DNA of 54,996 nt from Ollibium composti (GTDB taxonomy: Bacteria > Pseudomonadota > Alphaproteobacteria > Rhizobiales > Rhizobiaceae). Below the pieces are notes generated by a model. It was not told the origin of the DNA. It did no database searches and was given only the letters and a program-made list of their open reading frames with translations. Below are positions 1 to 7,422 of the stretch, in pieces (position 1 is the first letter of the stretch; each line of letters starts with the position of its first letter). The DNA lies in the NCBI RefSeq assembly GCF_004801285.1, contig NZ_SSNY01000018.1, positions 1 to 54,996 of the forward strand, in the 5' to 3' direction. The position numbers were made by a program, and so were the translations under genes.

Positions 1-42
1 GCACAGGCCGCAACGAGCAAGAAGGAGAAAGCCGCCCCTTGA
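1..42 (+). CDS. C-terminal tail of an IS protein (IstB-like, partial)
   Basis: Frame 1 reads AQAATSKKEKAAP and stops with TGA at 40-42. The fragment has only 13 residues, so the protein cannot be identified from its own sequence. Its position just inside the IS21-like terminal repeats fits the end of istB, the ATP-binding transposition helper that is the last gene in IS21 elements. It is cut by the window edge. The basic, low-complexity tail would suit several proteins. Confidence 0.35.
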   Translation, partial: AQAATSKKEKAAP

Positions 43-125
43 CCAAAACCTAAGACCCAAACCATACATGAAGGCGGGTCACTTCTCGGCGAAAATCCCG
101 GGTCAGCTCTCAGCGGAAATCAACA
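1..125. mobile_element. 3' end of an IS21-like insertion sequence
   Basis: The window opens inside an insertion sequence. Two copies of a 21-nt unit, at 76-96 and 100-120, share GGGTCA and a CTC(G/A)GCG(A/G)AAAT core at a 24-bp period. The array ends in CA at 124-125. Terminal direct multiple repeats and TG...CA ends are typical of the IS21 family (established knowledge). The rest of the element lies outside the window, so family and orientation are inferred. Its edge is about 130 bp from the 3' end of tRNA-Phe. Confidence 0.6.
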
Positions 126-171
126 CCATCTGGCAAAGCAGGCGTTTGAGCGCGCCGCTGAGTCAATAATT

Positions 172-212
172 GTCCCACTTTCTACCAAAGAGGAAAAAAG
201 TGGGACACTTTT
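172..212 (-). terminator. Hairpin downstream of tRNA-Phe
   Basis: GTCCCACTTT (172-181) and AAAGTGGGAC (197-206) form a perfect 10-bp inverted repeat around a 15-nt loop. Reading the minus strand from tRNA-Phe, the hairpin lies about 48 nt past the tRNA 3' end and is followed by AATTATT. It could end the tRNA transcript. On the plus strand it is followed by a short T run (ACTTTTT). The T tract on the minus side is imperfect, so an IS-related or recombination site is an alternative. Confidence 0.4.
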
Positions 213-253
213 TCCGCCTAAGACATTGAAAAGAAAGGAGAAAATAAGAACTT

Positions 254-329
<76 letters not shown>

Positions 330-397
330 CCTCGACCGCGACAGCGCATCCGCCTGCGGTGATCGTCGAGCGCCGGAGCGCCGCCGAAAGCGCGTGG

Positions 398-425
398 GTT
401 ATAGCATGAGAATGACGCCTGTCCA
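398..425 (-). promoter_or_regulatory. Candidate sigma-70 promoter of tRNA-Phe
   Basis: On the minus strand TGGACA (420-425) and TATAAC (398-403) are separated by 16 nt. Each matches the housekeeping consensus at five of six positions. Transcription would start about 60 nt before the mature tRNA. It is the best promoter-like pair in the gap between yacG and the tRNA. Confidence 0.45.
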
Positions 426-510
426 GCGCCGGAAAGTCGATTTCGACGGGAAAGATCAGCCTTTGTTGCGCGGACCTCGGCGGCGTCGTCGAAGCGGGCC
501 GCGGAACCGT

Positions 511-741
511 TCAGCCGTCCTCGCCGCTGGGTGACGTGCGGCCTGAATCCGGCTGGTCTTCCTGCTCTTCGTCCTCGCGCACGGGGATGACGTAGGCGCC
601 CTTCAGCCAGCGGTTGAGGTCGATCGCCTTGCAGCGCGGCGAACAGAACGGATAGGTCTCGCGTGCCGACGGGCGGCCGCATTCGGGGCAGGGGCGCTTC
701 GGCCTGAGCGGCGTGACGGGTGCGCCAAGTCCGGTGCTCAT
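511..741 (-). CDS. yacG: YacG, zinc-containing DNA gyrase inhibitor
   Basis: A 76-residue protein with a central four-cysteine zinc site: CPECG near residues 18-22 and CSPRC near residues 33-37, followed by IDLNRWL, the family signature. In E. coli YacG binds gyrase and inhibits its supercoiling activity (family knowledge). The ATG at 739-741 gives the usual short N terminus. A longer reading frame continues upstream but only overlaps maf and has no family similarity. The acidic tail rich in Glu and Asp is normal for alphaproteobacterial forms. It lies 10 bp after the maf stop, so the two are probably co-transcribed. Confidence 0.9.
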   Translation of the reverse strand: MSTGLGAPVTPLRPKRPCPECGRPSARETYPFCSPRCKAIDLNRWLKGAYVIPVREDEEQEDQPDSGRTSPSGEDG

Positions 742-751
742 GACGCCATGC

Positions 752-1381
752 TCATGAGATTGCGCCCGCCGGCGCAGCCTCGTGCGCCCGGTAGCCTTCG
801 CCGGCAAGCAGCGCCGTGGTCTCGTAGAGCGGCAGACCGACGACATTGGTGTAGGAACCGACCAGCTTGACGACAAAAGCGCCGGCAAGGCCCTGCACGG
901 CATAGCCGCCCGCCTTGCCGCGCCATTCGCCCGACGCGATGTAGCGCTCGATCTCGGCCCGCGGCAGGCGCTTGAAGCGCAGCCGTGTCTCCACCAGCCG
1001 CTGGCGCTGCTTGCCGTCCGGCGTGATCAGGCAGACGCCGGAATAGACCCGATGGGAGCGACCGGACAGCAGTTGCAGGCAGGCTGTCGCATCATCGATC
1101 GTCTCGGCCTTGGGCAGGATGCGGCGCCCGACCGCGACGACCGTATCCGCCGCCAGGACATAGGCCGGTGTGTGCCCCGGCTCGGCCCGCAGCGAGGCCG
1201 CCGCCTTTTCCGCCTTCTCCTTCGCCAGTCGCTTGGCCAGCGAGCGCGGATGCTCCGAGCGCTGCGGCGTCTCGTCGATGTCGGCCGGCAGGATGCGGTC
1301 CGGCTCGATGCCGGCCTGCTGCAACAGTTCGATGCGGCGCGGCGAGCCGGAAGCAAGCACGAGCGTCTGCGAAGGGCTCAT
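752..1381 (-). CDS. maf: Maf family nucleoside triphosphate pyrophosphatase
   Basis: A 209-residue cytosolic house-cleaning enzyme that hydrolyses non-canonical or modified nucleoside triphosphates to monophosphates (Maf/Ham1 superfamily). The N-terminal ASGSPRR (residues about 11-17) is the phosphate-binding SxxR motif. ADTVV near residue 79 holds the catalytic Asp, and the region around GGYAVQG matches the conserved C-terminal half. Length is normal. It sits between infA and yacG, a conserved Rhizobiales order. Whether it prefers dTTP/UTP or m7GTP cannot be told from the sequence read here. Confidence 0.93.
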   Translation of the reverse strand: MSPSQTLVLASGSPRRIELLQQAGIEPDRILPADIDETPQRSEHPRSLAKRLAKEKAEKAAASLRAEPGHTPAYVLAADTVVAVGRRILPKAETIDDATACLQLLSGRSHRVYSGVCLITPDGKQRQRLVETRLRFKRLPRAEIERYIASGEWRGKAGGYAVQGLAGAFVVKLVGSYTNVVGLPLYETTALLAGEGYRAHEAAPAGAIS

Positions 1382-1406
1382 GGCAGGTCCTTCGGCCGGC
1401 TGGCGA

Positions 1407-1625
1407 TCACTTGAAGCGGTAGGTGATGCGGCCCTTGGTCAGGTCGTAGGGCGTCATCTCGACCAGGACCTTGTCGCCGGTCAGCACGCGGATGCGGTTC
1501 TTGCGCATGCGCCCGGCGGTGTGGGCGATGATCTCGTGTTCGTTTTCGAGCTTCACGCGGAACATGGCGTTGGGCAGCAGTTCCGTTACGACGCCCGGAA
1601 ACTCGAGGACTTCTTCCTTCGGCAT
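1407..1625 (-). CDS. infA: Translation initiation factor IF-1
   Basis: A 72-residue single S1/OB-fold protein that occupies the ribosomal A site during 30S initiation complex formation. The sequence starts MPKEEVLEF and contains the conserved [16 protein letters not shown] stretch and the ending ITYRFK. Length and start are exactly those of the family. It lies 25 bp upstream of maf on the same strand. The leader at 1626-1660 contains a small CCGGC/GCCGG hairpin close to the start, and a weak TTCACA/TATAGG promoter pair lies at 1679-1705; regulation is not otherwise evident. Confidence 0.98.
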
Positions 1626-1756
1626 TCGTTACCTTTGGTCTGGGTGATTTCCGGCAGGAAGGCCGGATTTGCGCGGAACCTATATGATCGCGAACGGTTT
1701 GTGAACACGCTTATTCACTTGGTCCTGCCCTCGGCTACGGCCTCGGGCGTTCGTCG

Positions 1757-1803
1757 CTCGAAAAGTCCGTTCCGGGGCTTTTCGCCCGCTGCGCAGACCG
1801 CTC
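1757..1803. repeat. 47-nt double-hairpin repeat module, copy 1
   Basis: The sequence runs CTCGAAAAG, a 12-nt core, CTTTTCG, then a region ending CGCAGACCGCTC. It aligns end to end, in opposite orientation, with the modules at 41876-41922 and 54776-54823. The CGAAAAG/CTTTTCG arms form a hairpin. It fills most of the 221-bp gap between infA and UPF0262, which has no convincing gene. This copy has diverged from the other two mainly in its core. Confidence 0.6.
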
Positions 1804-1846
1804 GGTGCCAGCCCGGGTCCCGCTGTCTGCGGCAGCTCCCGGGCGC

Positions 1847-2332
1847 TCACCCTCGCCAATGCAGGACGCACACCAGCGTGAACAGACGCCGTGCCGTGTC
1901 GAAATCGATGTCGATCTTGCCGGAAAGGCGCTCCAGCAGCGTCTGCGAGCCTTCGTTGTGCAGGCCGCGACGGCCCATGTCGATGGCCTCTATGTGGCTC
2001 GGCGTCGAGGAGCGGATGGCCTCGTAGTAGCTCTCGCAGATCAGGTAGTAGTCCTTGACGATGCGCCGGAACGGCGTCAGCGACAGGATGTGGGTGACGA
2101 CGGACGCCCCGTCCTCGCGGCTGATGGCGAAGACCAGCCGCGACTCGGCCAGCGAAAGCTTCAGCCTGTAAGGGCCGCCCTGGTCGTCGCCGACGGGGGC
2201 AAAGCTGTTTTCCTCGATCAGGTCGAAGATCGCCACCGCCCGCTCGTGCTCGACGTCGGGCGTCGAGCGGCCGATCGTTTCGTCCAGTTCGACGTCGACC
2301 AGCTTGGCGCGGCTATGATCGCCCCCTGACAT
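1847..2332 (-). CDS. UPF0262 family protein
   Basis: A 161-residue protein of unknown function that is almost confined to Alphaproteobacteria and usually sits next to hisD. Family features seen here are the start leading to LVDVELDE, the central FRRIVKDYYLICESYYEAI, IEAIDMGRRGLHNEGS, and the ending RRLFTLVCVLHWRG. No signal peptide or transmembrane segment is visible, so it is probably cytosolic. The start lies only 6 bp after the hisD stop, so it is probably translated from a hisD transcript. No catalytic motif is recognisable, and the hisD link does not by itself show a histidine role. Confidence 0.85.
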   Translation of the reverse strand: MSGGDHSRAKLVDVELDETIGRSTPDVEHERAVAIFDLIEENSFAPVGDDQGGPYRLKLSLAESRLVFAISREDGASVVTHILSLTPFRRIVKDYYLICESYYEAIRSSTPSHIEAIDMGRRGLHNEGSQTLLERLSGKIDIDFDTARRLFTLVCVLHWRG

Positions 2333-2338
2333 GGCCGC

Positions 2339-3631
2339 CTACATATTCAGCCTGACGGCGACGGAGCGGCCATGCGCGTCGAGTCCCTCGGCCTTTGCCA
2401 GTGCGATCGCCGCCGGACCCAGTGCGCGCAACTGCTCGGAGCCGAGCTTGAGGATGGAGGTGCGCTTGACGAAATCGAGCACCGACAGGCCGGACGAGAA
2501 GCGCGCCGAACGCGCGGTTGGCAGCACGTGGTTGGAGCCGCCGACGTAGTCACCGATGACTTCCGGCGTATGCCGGCCGAGGAACACGGCGCCGGCATTG
2601 CGCAGTCGAGCAAGAAACCCTTCCGCATCCGCTATGGCCAGTTCGACATGCTCCGCCGCGATGCGGTCGGCGAGCGGCAGCGCGGCCTCGATGGTGTCGA
2701 CCAGGATGACGGCGCCGAAGTCGCGCCAGCTTGCCGCCGCCGTTTCGCTGCGCGCGAGCGTCTTCAACTGGCGCTCGACCGCCTGTTCGACGGCGGCGGC
2801 GAAAGCTGCGTCGTCGGTCATCAGGATGGACTGCGCCGAGACGTCGTGCTCGGCCTGCGCCAGAAGGTCCGCGGCGATCCAGTCGGGATCGTTGTCGGCA
2901 TCGGCGATCACCAGCACCTCGGAGGGGCCGGCGATCATGTCGATGCCGACCGTGCCGAACACTTGCCGCTTGGCGGCGGCGACATAGGCGTTGCCGGGGC
3001 CGACGATCTTCGCCACCGGGCGGATCGTCTCGGTGCCGTAGGCAAGGGCGGCGACCGCCTGGGCACCGCCGACGCGGTAGATCTCGGAGACCCCGGCGAG
3101 ATCGGCCGCGACCAGCACCAGCGGATTGACGGCGCCGCCGGAGGCCGGCACCACGATGACCAATCGCTCAACGCCGGCCACCCTGGCCGGCACGGCGTTC
3201 ATCAGCACAGAGCTCGGATAGCTCGCCGTGCCGCCCGGCACGTAAAGCCCGACCGCCTCGACCGCCGTCCAGCGCGAGCCGAGTTCGACGCCGATAGCGT
3301 CGGTGTAGCGGTCGTCCTTCGGCATCTGCCGCGCATGATGGGCGTGGATACGGTCGCGCGCCAGCTTCAGGGCTTCCACCGTGGCCGGGTCGGCCTGCGT
3401 ATAGGCGCTTTCGATATCCTGCCGCGAGATGGCGATGCCGAGTGTCGTCAGGTCGGCGCGGTCGAAACGGCGCGTATAGTCGATCAGCGCCGCATCACCT
3501 TCGGCGCGCACGCGCGCGATGATGTCGCGGACCGTCGTATTCACGTCGGCGGAAACCTCGCGCTTGGTGGTCAGGAAGGCCGCGAAACGCTGCTCGAAAC
3601 CGGCATCGGATTGGCGAAGGGTGATGGCCAT
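2339..3631 (-). CDS. hisD: Histidinol dehydrogenase
   Basis: A 430-residue zinc enzyme catalysing the last two steps of histidine biosynthesis, L-histidinol to L-histidine with two NAD+. Visible family motifs include VGLYVPGGTASYPSSVLMNAVPA, the nucleotide-fold stretch IAGPSEVLVIAD, the zinc/substrate region QAEHDVSAQ, EHVELA, and GDYVGGSNHVLPT. The ATG at 3629-3631 gives MAITLRQ, matching homologues. The open frame upstream of it has no similarity and overlaps DUF2948. It is preceded closely by DUF2948 and followed by UPF0262, likely as one operon. Confidence 0.97.
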   Translation of the reverse strand: MAITLRQSDAGFEQRFAAFLTTKREVSADVNTTVRDIIARVRAEGDAALIDYTRRFDRADLTTLGIAISRQDIESAYTQADPATVEALKLARDRIHAHHARQMPKDDRYTDAIGVELGSRWTAVEAVGLYVPGGTASYPSSVLMNAVPARVAGVERLVIVVPASGGAVNPLVLVAADLAGVSEIYRVGGAQAVAALAYGTETIRPVAKIVGPGNAYVAAAKRQVFGTVGIDMIAGPSEVLVIADADNDPDWIAADLLAQAEHDVSAQSILMTDDAAFAAAVEQAVERQLKTLARSETAAASWRDFGAVILVDTIEAALPLADRIAAEHVELAIADAEGFLARLRNAGAVFLGRHTPEVIGDYVGGSNHVLPTARSARFSSGLSVLDFVKRTSILKLGSEQLRALGPAAIALAKAEGLDAHGRSVAVRLNM

Positions 3632-3639
3632 GATGCCGC

Positions 3640-4074
3640 TCAGACCTTGTGGAGGGGACGCGCGGATGCCTGCCAGGCGCCGCCGACATCGGCCAGCCGC
3701 GCCTCGATGCACTCGACGTCCAGCATGATGGTGCCGCCGCCCGAGAAGATGAGTTCGACCAGCCCGGCAGGCGCGTTGATCGCCACGAAGCTGACGGCCA
3801 GCAGCGACAGTACCTCGTCCGGCCTGTCCCGTCGGATGCCGCTGGTCTTGGCGCCGAGCACCCGGTCGAAATGCAGCACCGCCTGGCGGCGTTCGTTGTG
3901 GCGGCGCAGGAAACCGGACTTGGCCTCCCAGGCGAACCGGTTCATCGGCAGGACGAAGCGCTTGGCGGCGGGCAGGAACTGCAGGTCGCCCACCTTCATG
4001 ACGGCGTCCTGCACATGCGCCGAAACGACCTTCAGGTCATCCTCGTCGAGGGCGAGAAGCTTGAGCGCGGTCAT
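3640..4074 (-). CDS. DUF2948 family protein
   Basis: A 144-residue alphaproteobacterial protein of unknown function. It starts MTALKLLALDEDDLKVVSAHVQDAV, typical of DUF2948, and contains FVLPMNRFAWE and FSGGGTIMLDVECIEARLADVG, where the family is best conserved. There is no signal peptide and no membrane segment. The stop is 8 bp before the hisD start. The murA-DUF2948-hisD-UPF0262 order is conserved in Rhizobiales, but no direct functional link to peptidoglycan or histidine synthesis is shown by the sequence. Confidence 0.85.
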   Translation of the reverse strand: MTALKLLALDEDDLKVVSAHVQDAVMKVGDLQFLPAAKRFVLPMNRFAWEAKSGFLRRHNERRQAVLHFDRVLGAKTSGIRRDRPDEVLSLLAVSFVAINAPAGLVELIFSGGGTIMLDVECIEARLADVGGAWQASARPLHKV

Positions 4075-4156
4075 GCGGATTTCGCACCTGCGAAGGTTTT
4101 TCCAACATCACTCTGTTAGGCGGTCTTTGGCGCAGGCGCAACCGGGGAGGATGGAA

Positions 4157-4282
4157 GGGAGTAGGGGAGTAAGGGAGTAGGGGAATAAGGCAGTAAGGCA
4201 GTAAGGCAGTAAGGGAATGGGCTTCGGCTGACGGAAGCCTGCAGCTCACATATTGCCCTACTGCCTTAGCGCCCTATTGCCT
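4157..4282. repeat. Octamer-periodic inverted repeat array with G-quadruplex motif
   Basis: Eight consecutive 8-nt units run from 4157 to 4220: GGGAGTAG, GGGAGTAA, GGGAGTAG, GGGAATAA, three copies of GGCAGTAA, then GGGAATGG. After a 30-nt spacer, four complementary-sense octamers follow at 4251-4282: TATTGCCC, TACTGCCT, TAGCGCCC, TATTGCCT. The last abuts the murA stop codon. Four G runs at 4157-4183 with loops of 4, 5 and 4 nt meet the canonical G-quadruplex pattern. The array separates the murA 3' end from the upstream region of DUF2948 and may act as a terminator. Confidence 0.8.
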
Positions 4283-5583
4283 TAACCACTTATCCTCTCG
4301 ATCACCGCGCCGCAGCCCGACAGTTTCTCTTCCAGCCGCTCGAAACCGCGGTCGAGATGGTAGACCCGGTTGACGGTCGTTTCGCCTTCGGCGGCGAGGC
4401 CGGCGATGACCAACGACACCGAGGCCCGCAGGTCCGTCGCCATCACCGGCGCGCCCTTCAGCTTGGAGACGCCTTCGACGATGGCCGTCTGGCCCGATAG
4501 CGTGATGTGCGCGCCGAGCCGCGCCAGTTCCTGGACGTGCATGAAGCGGTTCTCGAAGATCGTCTCGGTGATGCGCGATTTGCCCTTGGCCATTGTCATC
4601 AGGCCCATGAACTGCGCCTGCAGATCGGTCGGGAAACCGGGGAAAGGTTCGGTGGTGACGTCGACCGGGGCGATGCCGGCGCCGTTGCGCCGAACGCGGA
4701 TGCCGGCATTGGTCGGCGTGATCTCGGCACCCGTCTTCCGGATGACGTCGAGCGCCGCTTCCAAAAGGTCCGGCTGTGCGCCTTCCAAAAGCACGTCGCC
4801 GCCCGTCATCGCCACCGCCATCGCATAGGTGCCGGTCTCGATGCGGTCGGGAATGACCCGGACCTTGGCGCCGGAGAGCTCATCGACGCCTTCGATGGTG
4901 ATGGTCGAAGTGCCGGCGCCGTGGATCTTCGCGCCCATGGCGATCAGGCATTCGGCAAGGTTGACGACCTCCGGCTCGCGGGCGGCGTTTTCCAGCACCG
5001 TCTCGCCGCGCGCCAGCGAAGCCGCCATCATCAGGACATGGGTGGCGCCGACCGATACCTTCGGGAAGGTATAGCGGTTGCCGCGCAGCCGGTTCTTTGC
5101 CTTGGCGACGACATAGCCTGTATCGACGTCGATGTCGGCGCCGAGCGCCTGCAGACCCTCGATGAACAGGTCGACCGGCCGCGTGCCGATGGCGCAGCCG
5201 CCCGGCAGCGACACTTTCGCTTCGCCCATGCGCGCCAGAACCGGCCCGATGACCCAGAAGGAAGCGCGCATCTTCGATACCAGCTCATAGGGGGCGGTGG
5301 TGTCGACGATGTTTTCGGCGGTGAAGTTGATGGTGCGCGAATAGCCGCTGGTAGTGCCGCCGTTCTGGTGGTCGCGCTTGCCGTTGACGGAGTAGTCGAC
5401 GCCGTGGTTGCCGAGGATACGGATCAGTTGCTCGACGTCGGCCAGGTGCGGCACGTTTTCCAGCGTCAGCGTCTGCGGCGTCAGCAGCGAGGCGATCATC
5501 AGCGGCAGGGCGGCGTTCTTGGCGCCGGAGACGGGAATGGTTCCGGCAAGCGGGTTGCCGCCGACGATCCTGATGCGGTCCAT
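4282..5583 (-). CDS. murA: UDP-N-acetylglucosamine 1-carboxyvinyltransferase
   Basis: A 433-residue enzyme that transfers enolpyruvate from PEP to UDP-GlcNAc, the committed cytosolic step of peptidoglycan synthesis and the target of fosfomycin. The substrate-binding KN pair lies in SGAKNAALPLM (residues 19-29). The catalytic cysteine is present in LPGGCAIGTRPVD at about residue 130, so intrinsic fosfomycin resistance by Cys-to-Asp change is not expected. The ATG at 5581-5583 gives MDRIRIVGGN, as in homologues. The 29-residue upstream extension in the open frame lacks similarity. Residues around 70-83 are a small insertion relative to E. coli, as in other alphaproteobacteria. Confidence 0.97.
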   Translation of the reverse strand: MDRIRIVGGNPLAGTIPVSGAKNAALPLMIASLLTPQTLTLENVPHLADVEQLIRILGNHGVDYSVNGKRDHQNGGTTSGYSRTINFTAENIVDTTAPYELVSKMRASFWVIGPVLARMGEAKVSLPGGCAIGTRPVDLFIEGLQALGADIDVDTGYVVAKAKNRLRGNRYTFPKVSVGATHVLMMAASLARGETVLENAAREPEVVNLAECLIAMGAKIHGAGTSTITIEGVDELSGAKVRVIPDRIETGTYAMAVAMTGGDVLLEGAQPDLLEAALDVIRKTGAEITPTNAGIRVRRNGAGIAPVDVTTEPFPGFPTDLQAQFMGLMTMAKGKSRITETIFENRFMHVQELARLGAHITLSGQTAIVEGVSKLKGAPVMATDLRASVSLVIAGLAAEGETTVNRVYHLDRGFERLEEKLSGCGAVIERISG

Positions 5584-5709
5584 GAAAAAGCGTCCCTTCG
5601 GCCGTATGGCCCGATTCAATCGATTGGTCCTGCCCCGGCTCCGTCTAGACGATGAGCCGGCGCGGTTCAAGAAATAGGCGGCCCGTCCCCTTGGGCCAAA
5701 GCGTGGCGC

Positions 5710-5874
5710 TCAGCGTTCGCGCTTGTCCGTCGATGCCGCCAGCCCTTCGGGCCGTGCGTCGGGCTTGCCACTGCGGCGCGAGCGTGCCTGCGTCTTGCGC
5801 TTCTGCAAGTTGGCGCGCAGCGCCTCGGCAAGCCGGGCCTTGCGGTTGTCCTTGTCCCTGGAAGTGTCGGTCAT
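5710..5874 (-). CDS. Small basic hypothetical protein next to murA
   Basis: A 54-residue, very basic and probably helical protein starting MTDTSRDKDNRKARLAEALR and continuing with an NLQKRKTQARSRRSG stretch. I recall similar short proteins beside murA in other Rhizobiales but cannot run a search. It has no membrane segment, signal peptide or cysteine. The Lys/Arg-rich centre could bind nucleic acid, but that is inference only. The ATG at 5872-5874 is favoured because upstream codons in the frame run into unrelated sequence near tRNA-Thr. It lies about 125 bp upstream of murA on the same strand. Confidence 0.65.
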   Translation of the reverse strand: MTDTSRDKDNRKARLAEALRANLQKRKTQARSRRSGKPDARPEGLAASTDKRER

Positions 5875-6007
5875 GATGTCCCCGATCCGCCGTTGAACAT
5901 AAGAGGGAATGTGGCAGGCGCAAGGCTGCCGCGTGCCGGAGATAAAAGCCTGCACACATAACTTGCGCTGACGGAAACGATGTGGCAGAAGGCGCCGCAT
6001 TCAAGGC

Positions 6008-6082
<75 letters not shown>

Positions 6083-6645
6083 TTCTATCCTACTGATAGG
6101 CAAAAACTACCTGATTTCCTTGGCCTTTTACCGCTGCTTCCGGTACGCGGGGGCGGTAGATGAGCTGGGGATGCACGAAATTGGCCATCACGCCAAAAGA
6201 TCGCCTTCAGCCTTTGCCTGACGAGCGGCCTCGCGCCGTTTTCGCAATTCCTTGCACGGCAAGGCAGTGCCGGAACGAAATGAGGCTTCGCCGGTGTCCA
6301 GCGCCTGACGAAACAACCGGTCCGGGCAAGTCGATCGGCAAAACTGGTGATGGTTTTTGACAGTTCCAGAAGGTTGGAAAAACTCATGCTTCTTTGAGTT
6401 TATAGATAAAATTTTAATAAGATTTGAAGATTAACCTTCTGTTAAGAACAGACTTAACAGAAATCCGGCATTCGTATACAAATCAATCAAGCGAAGCCAC
6501 TTGATGTTAATCAGTAGCTGTTTGTTTTCAAAACGCAATTTGCGGGCTTCGTGATAGTCGCAGGCCGCCGGCGGGATTGTTGTCCTGTTTGCGGCCATCG
6601 TCGATCGGCCTGGGGTTGCAGGTGCCGATCGGTTGGGAGTTCGAA
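6083..6645. other. 563-bp gene-free region upstream of the polysaccharide island
   Basis: No convincing gene is visible on either strand. The first half is GC-rich and carries a short CCTTGC/GCAAGG stem near 6252. From about 6360 to 6540 the sequence becomes strikingly AT-rich compared with the rest of the window and contains the CtrA-type box described separately. The last 100 bp lead to a GGGAG ribosome binding site at 6635-6639. The region is best read as a long regulatory region for the operon starting at 6646, possibly with remnants of DNA lost beside tRNA-Thr. Confidence 0.6.
6431..6462 (+). promoter_or_regulatory. CtrA-type box within an inverted repeat
   Basis: TTAA at 6431-6434 and TTAA at 6442-6445 are separated by exactly 7 nt, matching the full CtrA consensus TTAA-N7-TTAA. 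A third TTAA lies at 6454-6457. TTCTGTTAAG (6437-6446) and CTTAACAGAA (6453-6462) form a perfect 10-bp inverted repeat with a 6-nt spacer, so a dimeric repressor could also bind. The box is about 180-215 bp upstream of the GT26 start. Confidence 0.5.
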
Positions 6646-7422
6646 TTGACGTCATACGCACAGATGGTGGCCGCCGTTCCGACCGTCACTGTAGGTGGCT
6701 TTTCCGTCAGCGCAGCCGACCGGCAGACGGCCGCGACGATGATGATCCGTGCCGCCAGCGAGCGCGCCGGCGCGGGCCGCCCGCTCTATTTCACCTCTAT
6801 CAACGGCGAGGTCATTGCCCGCGCCCGCGTAGAGCCGGACATCGAAACGCTGTTCAGCGCCGCCGACCAGATTCTCGCCGACGGGCAGCCGCTGGTACTG
6901 GCCTCGCGCTGGCTGTGCCGCGACCGCTTGCCCGAGCGCGTCGCCACCACCGATCTGTTCCACGACGTCGCTCGTCTGGCCGAACAGACTGGCACCACCT
7001 TCTATATGCTGGGCGCCGACGAGGAGGAAAATCCGAAGGCCGTGGCGGCCGTGCGCGCCGCCTATCCGAAGCTGCGCCTTGTCGGTCACAGCCATGGCTT
7101 TCTGAAGGGCGCGGCGCTGGAGGAAAAGGTCGACGAGATCAACCGGCTGGCGCCGGACATCCTGTGGCTCGGGCTCGGCGTGCCGCTCGAGCAGCGTTTC
7201 GTTCGCACCTTCTCGAACCGGCTCGGCAATGTCGGCGTCATCAAGACTTCCGGCGGTCTGTTCAATTTCCTGTCCGGCAAGAACAGCCGCGCGCCCTCGT
7301 GGATGCAGAAGGCCGGCTTTGAATGGCTGTGGCGCCTGCTGCTCGAACCGCGGCGGCTGTTCTGGCGCTATCTGACGACCAATCCGCGCGCCCTCTATGC
7401 CATACTAAGGTATTCCGAATGA
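6646..7422 (+). CDS. WecG/TagA/CpsF family glycosyltransferase (GT26)
   Basis: A 258-residue protein of the family that transfers N-acetylmannosamine-type or related sugars from UDP donors to undecaprenyl-linked acceptors on the inner face of the membrane. The family is seen in FTSINGEVIARA, FYMLGADEEENPKAVAAVRAAYP, LGLGVPLEQRF near residue 170-180, and SGGLFNFLSGKNSRAPSWMQKAGFEWLWRLLLEPRRL. The start is uncertain: TTG at 6646 has a good GGGAG six bases upstream, whereas ATG at 6664 has no ribosome binding site. The stop overlaps the next gene by ATGA. Caulobacter HfsJ, needed for holdfast synthesis, belongs to the same family, but the exact sugar cannot be predicted. Confidence 0.85.
   Translation: MTSYAQMVAAVPTVTVGGFSVSAADRQTAATMMIRAASERAGAGRPLYFTSINGEVIARARVEPDIETLFSAADQILADGQPLVLASRWLCRDRLPERVATTDLFHDVARLAEQTGTTFYMLGADEEENPKAVAAVRAAYPKLRLVGHSHGFLKGAALEEKVDEINRLAPDILWLGLGVPLEQRFVRTFSNRLGNVGVIKTSGGLFNFLSGKNSRAPSWMQKAGFEWLWRLLLEPRRLFWRYLTTNPRALYAILRYSE

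Noticed and set aside
1680..1871. 63-residue minus-strand frame between infA and UPF0262
   Set aside because: It overlaps the palindromic repeat module and the UPF0262 3' end, has repeat-derived composition and no family resemblance.
2372..4180. 602-residue plus-strand open frame
   Set aside because: It runs opposite hisD and DUF2948, both clear families, and has no homology signature of its own.
4157..4282. CRISPR array
   Set aside because: The units are contiguous 8-mers with no spacers of 30 nt or so, and no cas genes are in the window.
5963..5991. TTGCGC/CAGAAG pair as tRNA-Thr promoter
   Set aside because: The -10 match is too poor to support a call.
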